From Planctomycetaceae bacterium (GTDB lineage: Bacteria > Planctomycetota > Planctomycetia > Pirellulales > Thermoguttaceae): 38,122 nucleotides of DNA. The stretch lies in the NCBI GenBank assembly GCA_031277105.1, contig JAISLW010000129.1, positions 1-38,122 on the forward strand. The letters run 5' to 3'. Positions within the stretch are counted from its first letter, which is position 1. Each line of letters begins with the position of its first letter. A program made the position numbers and the translations under genes. Below are positions 8,589 to 14,884 of the stretch, piece after piece. Below the pieces are notes generated by a model. The model worked only from the letters and a program-made list of their open reading frames with translations, did not search any database and was not told the DNA's origin.

Positions 8589-8981
8589 ATGAATTTTTTA
8601 AACAATATCAGTAACAAATATATTTTGAATATTTGTTTTTTAACTGTAATAGCAATTCTAGTTTTGGAGTTGTTTATTGGCGGCGCTTTGTCATTTGTCA
8701 ACGGCAAAATAAATAACCTCGAAAACCAAAACAAAACTATAGAAACAATCATCGACAAAGGCAGTCTTGAGTCAAAAATTGAAACGCTTGAGAAAAAACA
8801 CGGCAATAAATTTGACGAAATAAACAACGCTTTAACAGCCGAAATAAACAACCTGAAAACTGAAATAAACTCGCTAAAAAAAGAATTGGAAAATTCACAA
8901 CGCCGATTAATTCAAATAACAACGCCAACGTTACCGCCGTTGCCAAAAACGAATCCAGCGCCTACCGGAAACATTCAATAA
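8589..8981 (+). CDS. Small membrane-anchored coiled-coil protein
   Basis: The protein has 130 aa. One transmembrane segment lies at about 12-36 (ILNICFLTVIAILVLELFIG). A heptad-type coiled coil follows at about 40-105, rich in Asn, Glu, Lys and Leu (IETLEKKHGNK, EINNLKTEINSLKKELE), and the protein ends in a Pro/Thr tail (TLPPLPKTNPAPT). The tail resembles the Pro-rich end of the Hsp70-like protein just upstream. No enzymatic motif is present. A strong AGGAG and the 84-bp spacing from the previous gene support a real gene in the same transcription unit. A plausible role is an oligomerising membrane anchor or scaffold for the GTPase/ATPase pair; this is inferred from architecture only. Confidence 0.75.
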   Translation: MNFLNNISNKYILNICFLTVIAILVLELFIGGALSFVNGKINNLENQNKTIETIIDKGSLESKIETLEKKHGNKFDEINNALTAEINNLKTEINSLKKELENSQRRLIQITTPTLPPLPKTNPAPTGNIQ

Positions 8982-9006
8982 CGGTAACCGTTCACGGTAT
9001 TTTTTT
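8981..9006 (+). terminator. Candidate intrinsic terminator after the coiled-coil gene
   Basis: It begins at the last base of the stop codon. ACCGT-TC-ACGGT forms a short stem followed by a run of seven T (9000-9006). The stem is the recurring GTAACCGTTCACGG motif, so the terminator role may be incidental. Confidence 0.4.
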
Positions 9007-9054
9007 ATATTTTTGAATTTATTTGTAACTATTCAGTAGGTATATTTTTTTATT

Positions 9055-9557
9055 ATTTAATTTTTTCGTTGCTTTGTATTCGTCCCGATAGGGACGGTAT
9101 TTTCATAACCGCAGGTCGCTGACCTGCGGTTAAAAGTCAACACACAACTCTGCCCCGATAAGGGCAGTACGTTTTGCGTTAGGGCATCTCTAAAAATTCA
9201 TTTGTTTAGGTAGGCGGCTCAAAAAATTAAACACCGTGCCGAAACGCCGCATTAGAGTTTATGATACCAATAAATTTTATTATTTCACAACGTCTAAAAT
9301 ATGTCTATTTGACACGTTATGAATTATTGAAATTTATTGGTAGCATAAACTCCATTGCGGCCCAAAAAATAAACACAGCGGCGAAACATCGCCTACCTTT
9401 TTGCAAAAAAATGAGTTTTTAGAATTTCCCTAATGTCAATAAAGTCCTGCCCTTTCGGGGCAGCAAGATTGTGCGGCTTTTAACCGCAGGTCGCAGACCT
9501 GCGGTTATGAAAGTTACGCCCTTATCAGGGCGAATATTGATCGCCTACACATCAAAA
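9055..9557. repeat. Palindrome-of-palindromes element, copy 1, split by a MITE
   Basis: The left half holds three hairpins: GTCCCGATAGGGAC (about 9089), ACCGCAGGTCGCTGACCTGCGGT (about 9109-9132, 10-bp arms) and TGCCCCGATAAGGGCA (about 9152). The right half mirrors them in reverse order: CTGCCCTTTCGGGGCAG (about 9448), CGCAGGTCGCAGACCTGCG (about 9486-9504) and CGCCCTTATCAGGGCG (about 9520). Each half is roughly the reverse complement of the other. An uninterrupted direct copy lies at 37859-38122. No gene is present in the 890-bp gap it occupies. Confidence 0.85.
9182..9430. mobile_element. 249-bp MITE flanked by TA, nested in the palindromic element
   Basis: The left end GGGCATCTCTAAAAATTCAT and the right end, reverse complemented as GGGAAATTCTAAAAACTCAT, form terminal inverted repeats. 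Inner arms GTTTATGATACCAATAAATT and their near complement at about 9336-9355 extend the palindrome almost to the centre. Both sides carry TA (9180-9181 and 9431-9432). The uninterrupted sister element at about 37985 reads GCGTTAAATAATGTC, an apparent empty site. It has no coding capacity. The TA target suggests mobilisation by an IS630/Tc1-mariner-type transposase encoded elsewhere. Confidence 0.8.
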
Positions 9558-9659
9558 AACAAAGTAATCATAAAGATACTACTTAATAGTTACAATTTTT
9601 AAAAATAATTACGCATTAAAAAACATCCGCTAAATTTCCGTGAACGGTTACCAATAACG

Positions 9660-9770
9660 TTATACAGTTCGTACTTGAAATTCAGTGATTTAAAAGCGTC
9701 AAAGCCTGCCGTCCGAAAGCTAGGCAGGCGAAGGTAAACGCAAACTCAAGTGCGAACAGTTTAAACTGTT
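9660..9770. repeat. ~105-bp palindromic repeat, copy A
   Basis: The outer arms CAGTTCGTACTTGAAATTCA and CAAACTCAAGTGCGAACAGT surround an inner hairpin of GCCTGCCGTC...GCTAGGCAGGC. Copies in the opposite orientation lie at 14092-14193 and 17931-18022. It lies 100 bp upstream of the last gene of the island. It is non-coding. Confidence 0.8.
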
Positions 9771-9871
9771 TATTTGGAAATAGAATCCAAAACGTTTTTA
9801 GGAATAATTTTTGTTATAAAAAAACTAATTCTTAATTTCTATCCTATATTTTTTTAACCTTTTGCAAATTT

Positions 9872-10492
9872 ATGACTACATTTTTTTTGATTTGTTTTGT
9901 GTTGATTTTTTTGTTGATATTAGCGTTATTATTTTGTTTTAATTTATTGTTATTGCGTCTTGGCGTGATAGACGATCAGATTGTTAATTTGCGATCCGAG
10001 TCGGGCGGTCAATTTACGGATCAGGAGTTGGTTAAACTTTTGCGTCGTATTTTAGTTGATGCTGATTTGAGTTCGGAGTTAGGCAATCGCGGATTAGAAA
10101 CGCCGTTACGTAAGCCGCTTTATGAACCTGCGAATGAACAGACGAATACATTTTTAGCGTTAGTGCGTTTAATTTCAAATTTACCGCGCGAAGGCGTCGA
10201 CGATCAATTAAAGCGTATTGCCGCGTTATTTCTATTGCAATTCAAGTTAGGACTGGACGCTGAAATTTTTATGAGATCAATTTCGCAAATAATTTCAAGA
10301 TTAAAAAATCAATCTTATCACGGCGCTAAAATTGCAGAAATTCGCACGCCGCTTATTGGCGATGCGATAGATTTATCTTGGATGTTTCCGTGTTCTGTTC
10401 CGGCGGGTTTCAGGGTAAAATCGCCTTTGGGCGTAGGCTTATTTGACGAAACCGGAAAACTAATCGCCAAAGCAAACGTAATAGGAAAATAA
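9872..10492 (+). CDS. Membrane-anchored protein with weakly GrpE-like C-terminus
   Basis: The protein has 206 aa. A strong N-terminal transmembrane segment at about 4-29 (FFLICFVLIFLLILALLFCF) is followed by a helical region, about 30-150. The C-terminal ~55 residues look beta-rich (PLIGDAIDLSWMF, then VPAGFRVKS, then GKLIAKANV). The pattern of a G..[IF]D motif, a P-x-G turn and a closing G-x-x-I-x-x-A-x-V resembles the beta-wing end of GrpE nucleotide-exchange factors. That would suit a partner of the Hsp70-like ATPase encoded at 5973, but identity is low and I have not aligned it, so the product is best called hypothetical. The ATG at 9872 has no Shine-Dalgarno. A repeat-filled gap of 890 bp separates it from the preceding gene, so it may have its own promoter. 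Confidence 0.7.
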   Translation: MTTFFLICFVLIFLLILALLFCFNLLLLRLGVIDDQIVNLRSESGGQFTDQELVKLLRRILVDADLSSELGNRGLETPLRKPLYEPANEQTNTFLALVRLISNLPREGVDDQLKRIAALFLLQFKLGLDAEIFMRSISQIISRLKNQSYHGAKIAEIRTPLIGDAIDLSWMFPCSVPAGFRVKSPLGVGLFDETGKLIAKANVIGK

Positions 10493-10498
10493 AAAAGT

Positions 10499-10786
10499 GG
10501 GCGTCTCTAAAAATCCATTTTTGGGAGAACCGATCAATCATTCGATGTTTCTCTAAAATTTTAATACGCTTTTTACCAAACCTAATTTCTACCTAATTTT
10601 TCTGAACAAAACAACATCAGTAGAAAATGATGTAAAAATAAACATTCTTATCTCATTAAAATAAAATCATAATGAGGTAATGAGGTTGTGGTGTGTTGTC
10701 ATACGTTGCTACTGAGGTTGTTGTGTAAAGAAAAATTAGGTTAAAATGAGGTTTGGTAAATTAAAATTAAATCAAAATGAATTTTT
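10499..10786. mobile_element. ~288-bp MITE-like palindrome
   Basis: The left end GGGCGTCTCTAAAAATCCAT matches the TIR of the 9182 MITE. Long inner arms (TTTTACCAAACCTAATTTCT at about 10573, and its near complement at about 10741-10765) make most of it a hairpin. The right end (AAAATGAATTTTT) stops abruptly at a GTAACCGTTCGCGG motif (10787), so the right TIR looks truncated. The interior is unlike the 9182 element, so it is a different subtype with shared ends. It is non-coding. Confidence 0.65.
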
Positions 10787-10849
10787 GTAACCGTTCGCGG
10801 ACAATTTTTTAGCCAATTGGGCGTCTCTAAAAATTCATTTGCTCAAGGG

Positions 10850-11325
10850 AACTTCTAAAAAACACAAATTTATTTTTATTAACCACAGAGAACACAGAGT
10901 TCACAGAGAAGAAAATTTTTAAAAACTATTTGTAACCGTTCACGTAAATTTAAGCAAAAGATTTTAGGGGATAGTGCATAGTGTGTATCGGGACAATTTT
11001 CGTAACAATAAATATTTGTCCCGTTAGGGACAACATGTTGGTAGAAAAAAATGATATGAATTTTTAGCGTCCCGTTAAGGACGCAATGACGGTTAAGGTT
11101 GTATTTACATGTTGTCCCTAGCGGGACAAATATATTTTTGACCTTGCTTTCTACCAACATGTTGTCCCTAGCGGGACAGGTAGGATAAATATTTATTGTT
11201 ACAATAAATCTATCCCCCTATCCCCTACACTTTAACCCCTAAAATCTAACGCTTAAAATTTCCGTGAACGGTTACAAAATTTCCTCTGTGGTTAATAAAA
11301 ATAAGATCTGCGTTTTTAGGTGTTT
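10850..11325. repeat. ~475-bp near-palindrome between convergent genes
   Basis: Left-arm modules, in order: TTCTAAAAAACAC, TTTATTTTTATTAACCACAG, TTTGTAACCGTTCACG, ATTTTAGGGGATAG, CGTAACAATAAATATTTGTC. These reappear as reverse complements in reverse order on the right (for example CTGTGGTTAATAAAAATAA at 11285-11303, CCGTGAACGGTTAC at 11262 and CCCCTAAAATC at 11236). Element E1 (11012-11178) occupies the centre. It could fold as a cruciform, or as a terminator-like RNA hairpin for both the 10492 gene (+) and the 11330 gene (minus), which converge here. A GGGCGTCTCTAAAAATTCAT fragment lies just outside, at 10819. Confidence 0.75.
11012..11178. repeat. Palindromic hairpin element E1, right (inverted) copy
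   Basis: Read in reverse complement it matches 48-215 almost throughout, including GTAGAAAGCAAGGTCAAAAA and the AACATGTAAATACAACCTTA block. A few substitutions and a short indel in the A-run distinguish the copies. Together the two copies bracket the six-gene + strand cluster. Confidence 0.85.
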
Positions 11326-11329
11326 GGAT

Positions 11330-13987
11330 TTATTGGTTTGGTGGATTTTTTGTTTTTAGTTTTTCTAGGAATGATTCTTTGAAGGTTTTTTTTGCGTTTA
11401 TTCCTCCGACGTCTGGCGTTTTGAATAATATTGGATCAGGTTTTACGTTGTTATTATGGAATTTTATTAACATTTTTATATTTTCTTTTTCAAGATTTTC
11501 CATTTTATCGCGTTTGTTTTGATAATAAGCATATTCGGCTTTTTGATTGTCATTCCATACATTCGCTTCCGTATATGAACCGCAATACGGCGCCGCTAAA
11601 TCAATCCAACACGCTAAAATTTCCATCTCCTTCGGCGATAACTTTACGTCGTTATGACCTTTCTCCAAAATTGAAATCAATTTACTTTTCGCCGAACCCG
11701 TATAATACTCATTCGACACTGCCGGAGAAGTCGGCGTACAAGGCAACAACATCGGAGGTATCGATTGAACATTCATCCAATTTACAATCTCATTAGGTCG
11801 CCCATTTTTAACAAGATTAATATACGCTTCGCTGAAATTACGTCCTGCGTTGTTGTACCGTTCTTTTGGCTTCGGCTCATAACGTTTTTCAAGCAGACTA
11901 AACGGCGCATTCGACCCGTCCGCCAACTTCTGCTCCGCTCCCTTATGACAACCCGCACAATTTTTACTCAAAATCGGCTGCACATCCAACGGAAAACTAA
12001 ACCCTCGATCTGCCGCAACCAACGGAACAGGTTTTTGCGGCGCCTTTCGTAACGCTAGTTTCGATACCGGCGTATCGCCGCCTCTGTTATACGGCGTCTC
12101 ATTTTTATTTTCATGGCAGCCGATACACGAAAATAATTCGCCAGGCTGCAACGTCGTCCAACTCCGCATCGTCTGGACAACCTTGCCCTTCTCATCTAGC
12201 ATCTGAAAATATAACGGCGTTCTCGCAGGTACTTCAAAAAACGCCGAACCGTCTTTTTCAACCGGAACATTGCCAATAACCCGCTTCACATCCCACGAAG
12301 CATTGTCAATCGAAATCGGCGTCGATACGTCCGCGCTGCCCGCAACGCCGCGATTGTTATTACCGCAAACCCCCGCCGCACGAAACTCCAACGCCACAAC
12401 ACGAATCGACTTAACAACGCCACGCTCAACTCCCTTTAACCCCGGCCCCTCATAAATATCCTGAACATAATATTGTCCCGTCTCCTTCGTATAATCCACA
12501 GCCGACGCCCGCAATACCGGCGTTTTACGCGACGCAAGCGGAATTTGTTGACTACACGAAATCGCTGGATCAAACGCTAACAACTCCCTGTTGCCGTCAA
12601 CATCAGTCAAATAAACCCCAAAAGGCGTAGTATAGTTATTCCGGTTTACGCCCTCCGGCAAATACGTAACAAGATAATGCGTCTCGTCAACCGGATAAGG
12701 ATACTGAAACTGATCGCCGCCTTGACCGTACTGATCAACTTTAACCGGTTTCGTTTCTTGCACCGGCGCTATTAGTTGAACGCCTTCGTTTTCCTGCGTT
12801 CCTTTGCTGCGGTCAATTATTATCAATTTACCCCGCTGATGCGTGTGATGCCCGCTCGCAACAGCAACCACTTTTTGCGAATTCGGAATCATACGCGCAT
12901 GTAAAATCGTCGTCGGAAACCATGAATTATTACCGTAAAATTCAGTTTGCGCCGTGCCGTCGTAATTCATTTGAAATAACGGTTGCGGATAAAGTTGACC
13001 GCGATCATTGTAATCCCATCGCGTATAAAGCACGCGACCGTCTTCTGTTACCGTCGGATAATTTGTATGAACTTGATCAAAACCAATACGCCGCATAAAA
13101 CGACCTTCGTTGTCCATAATATAAAAATTGCAAACTTCCGTCCACCAACAATCGACAATCTGCACGCAACGCGTCGATGCGAACAAAATATTACCATCCG
13201 GCAAATAACAAGGTTCTATATCGGCGAAGCCCGTACCATGCGTTAATTGCTTTATGTTTTTGGAGGCGACGTCGTATTCGTAAAGATGGAAATCGTCAGA
13301 TACGTCGTTGTGTCGCATTGAAAACAATATTTTTTTGCCGTCGTAAGAAATATCAGGGTCGCGCAAAATACCTGTTTTAGTCTCATGCAACGTATCAGAG
13401 GTAACAGTTCCGTCGGCGCTAATATTCAATAAACAAAGAGCGGCGCCGCAACGCCAATCGCGATTATGACGATTTTTTTCCGCCATTTGAGCGTCGGTAG
13501 CGTTTTCTGTATAAGCATAATGACTGCCGCCAAGTACGCAATGTTTAGTGTAAACAAGTTGCGGAAACTTCTGATGCAATATCGCAAGACGCTTGACGCG
13601 CCGCAAATTCGCCGCCTCCAAATAAAGAGTCTTCCATTGCGGATCGTTACCAGGCAATTTCTGATCTGATAGCTGTTGTAATTTAACGTCGAATTTTTTT
13701 GTTTCGTCTTTGGCGTTGAGTTTTTCAAGATCGTTGATAACTTTCTTGACAATTTTCGTTTCGGCATTGTTATTTTCGGACGAAGTAAAACAGTCCGAAA
13801 TTTTTAAGCCAAAATCTTGATACAGCCAATCGGCATGTAATCTTTCAATTGGAAATGCCGGTTGTTGTGCAAAAATGTTATTGCTTGTCGTCAGCCAAAA
13901 GATCGGCAATGCGAACAAGCAAAAATTAACCGCAACAGCGGCATGTTGAAATAAATTCAATTTAAGTTGGTTAAATATTTTTCTCAT
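11330..13987 (-). CDS. HzsA-related beta-propeller protein with two c-type haem sites
   Basis: The protein has 885 aa. The N-terminus has an export signal (hydrophobic AVAVNFCLFALPIFWLTT, then NIFAQQ), so it is probably periplasmic. Residues ~150-560 contain PD40/TolB-like propeller blades (PDISYDGKKILFSMRH, EPCYLPDGNILFASTR, YPTVTEDGRVLYTRWDY). Two haem-attachment motifs follow, C621-IGC-H625 and C677-AGC-H681. The end (GSAKSKLISILEKGHNDVKL, then ACWIDL.APYCG) is the conserved tail of Planctomycetota proteins related to the hydrazine synthase alpha subunit. Such proteins are widespread in non-anammox planctomycetes, and no hydrazine synthase beta/gamma genes are nearby, so hydrazine synthesis is not implied. 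The natural role is unknown; electron transfer or binding of a small molecule or polymer is possible. The ATG at 13987 puts the signal sequence right at the N-terminus. No operon partner is seen. Confidence 0.85.
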   Translation of the reverse strand: MRKIFNQLKLNLFQHAAVAVNFCLFALPIFWLTTSNNIFAQQPAFPIERLHADWLYQDFGLKISDCFTSSENNNAETKIVKKVINDLEKLNAKDETKKFDVKLQQLSDQKLPGNDPQWKTLYLEAANLRRVKRLAILHQKFPQLVYTKHCVLGGSHYAYTENATDAQMAEKNRHNRDWRCGAALCLLNISADGTVTSDTLHETKTGILRDPDISYDGKKILFSMRHNDVSDDFHLYEYDVASKNIKQLTHGTGFADIEPCYLPDGNILFASTRCVQIVDCWWTEVCNFYIMDNEGRFMRRIGFDQVHTNYPTVTEDGRVLYTRWDYNDRGQLYPQPLFQMNYDGTAQTEFYGNNSWFPTTILHARMIPNSQKVVAVASGHHTHQRGKLIIIDRSKGTQENEGVQLIAPVQETKPVKVDQYGQGGDQFQYPYPVDETHYLVTYLPEGVNRNNYTTPFGVYLTDVDGNRELLAFDPAISCSQQIPLASRKTPVLRASAVDYTKETGQYYVQDIYEGPGLKGVERGVVKSIRVVALEFRAAGVCGNNNRGVAGSADVSTPISIDNASWDVKRVIGNVPVEKDGSAFFEVPARTPLYFQMLDEKGKVVQTMRSWTTLQPGELFSCIGCHENKNETPYNRGGDTPVSKLALRKAPQKPVPLVAADRGFSFPLDVQPILSKNCAGCHKGAEQKLADGSNAPFSLLEKRYEPKPKERYNNAGRNFSEAYINLVKNGRPNEIVNWMNVQSIPPMLLPCTPTSPAVSNEYYTGSAKSKLISILEKGHNDVKLSPKEMEILACWIDLAAPYCGSYTEANVWNDNQKAEYAYYQNKRDKMENLEKENIKMLIKFHNNNVKPDPILFKTPDVGGINAKKTFKESFLEKLKTKNPPNQ

Positions 13988-14091
13988 ATTGTTAAATTGT
14001 CAACACATTAAATTACAGTCCCAGCAATAAACGCATTGCTAAAGAACCAAAAATTTAAAATGCAAACATATTAAAAAGGGTTAAAGGGTTA
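13988..14091. other. Upstream region of the HzsA-related gene
   Basis: This AT-rich stretch must contain the minus strand promoter of the 13987 gene, or that promoter lies within the adjoining palindrome. No convincing -35/-10 pair or operator could be picked. No Shine-Dalgarno precedes the start. Confidence 0.3.
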
Positions 14092-14193
14092 TAAACTGTT
14101 CGCACTTGAATTTGCGTTTTACCTTCGCCTGCCTTGCCTTCGGGCGGCAGGCTTTGACGATTTTAAATCGCTGAATTTCAAGTACGAGCAGTA
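14092..14193. repeat. ~105-bp palindromic repeat, copy B
   Basis: AACTGTTCGCACTTGAATTT ... CTTCGCCTGCC/GGGCGGCAGGC ... GAATTTCAAGTACGAGCAGT. It is in the opposite orientation to copy A at 9660 and the same orientation as copy C at 17931. It is non-coding. Confidence 0.8.
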
Positions 14194-14217
14194 TATTTGC
14201 GTTCCCGTCTGCATACG

Positions 14218-14450
14218 TCAAAAATGTTTGCTAAACGATTTTGATTTTCTCTGATATTCTAATATATATCGTCCAGAACGGATAAATAACGTAATCAAAA
14301 AAAACAGAAACAACAAAAGACAAATAACAAACGCATTGTAGCCAACGATAAATAAACATACAATCCCCCCTAAAATTTCGGAATACGAAATTATTTTTGG
14401 GAACTGTTCACGGAATTTTTTTATTAAATTACGTTTTGGCAATTTGAGGA
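14218..14450 (-). pseudogene. Possible remnant of a small membrane protein
   Basis: On the minus strand an open frame ends at 14218 and encodes two adjoining hydrophobic stretches (ILGGIVCLFIVGYNAFVICL and LLFLFFLITLFI) followed by a basic tail (RYILEYQRKSKSFSKHF). Upstream it runs into repeat-derived sequence. The only ATG of the frame (14568) lies inside the GTCTCGCC repeat, and no ribosome binding site is seen. It may be the tail of a gene destroyed by repeat insertion, or chance in AT-rich DNA. Low confidence. Confidence 0.2.
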
Positions 14451-14479
14451 ACAAGTGAAACGATTTTTTGTTACAAAAA

Positions 14480-14735
14480 ATCGAGAAGGAACCCAGACGA
14501 AATGCCTGCGATCCTGAAGTGCAGGCGATCCTGAAATACCTGCGATCCTGAAGTGCAGGCGAGACCACCGGATCGCGGGCGTCTCGCCTGCAATTTGCCG
14601 CAAGGCAAACAAAAAGGCTGTTGAGATATAACCTCGCTCACCAGCGGTTGAGTACAACCGCCTGCAGGCGAGACGCCCGCGATCCTTCGGTCTCGCCTGC
14701 ATTTCAAGATCGCAGACGAGACATCCGTGTTCCTT
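14480..14735. repeat. Cluster of GTCTCGCC-type palindromic repeats, right copy
   Basis: It contains CGGATCGCGGGCGTCTCGCC, then ACCTCGCTCACCAGCGGTTG, then the reverse-complement unit, bounded on both sides by TTTTTTGTTACAAAAAATC and GAGAAGGAAC-type blocks. It is an inverted counterpart of 244-512. It lies between the divergently transcribed HzsA-related and rhamnosidase genes. Confidence 0.8.
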
Positions 14736-14781
14736 CTCGATTTTTTGTTACAAAAAATCTGTTATCTAGTTTTTTCAAAAC

Positions 14782-14857
14782 TATCCCTCTACCCTCTACC
14801 CTCTACCCTCTACCCCCTACCCCCTACCCCCTATCCCCTACCCCCTAATAATTACCC
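14782..14857. repeat. CCCTCTA/CCCCCTA 7-bp tandem array, G-quadruplex-capable on the minus strand
   Basis: About ten 7-bp units change from CCCTCTA to CCCCCTA/TCCCCTA and end 28 nt before the rhamnosidase start. Preceding it is a TATCTAGTTTTTTCAAAACT block. It is the same repeat family as 2109-2159, in the opposite orientation. The array is so close to the start codon that it probably overlaps the promoter or 5' leader of the gene. Confidence 0.75.
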
Positions 14858-14884
14858 CGCTTTTATATTTGTTGTAATTCGGTT

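Noticed and set aside
9055-9557. CRISPR array or riboswitch
   Set aside because: The repeated hairpins are not evenly spaced direct repeats with unique spacers. The element has a mirror-image layout and a second dispersed copy, and it does not precede a recognisable metabolic gene.
10879-11160. 93-codon minus strand frame
   Set aside because: It lies wholly within the large palindrome and element E1.
1-11325. Complete transposon or integrative element carrying the cluster
   Set aside because: No transposase, integrase, tRNA attachment site or direct target duplication at the outer E1 ends could be found. Only the inverted E1 copies support the idea, so it is kept as a finding, not a feature.
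11330-13987. True hydrazine synthase alpha subunit
   Set aside because: The family resemblance is real, but no beta/gamma subunits or other anammox genes are present, and related proteins occur widely in non-anammox planctomycetes.
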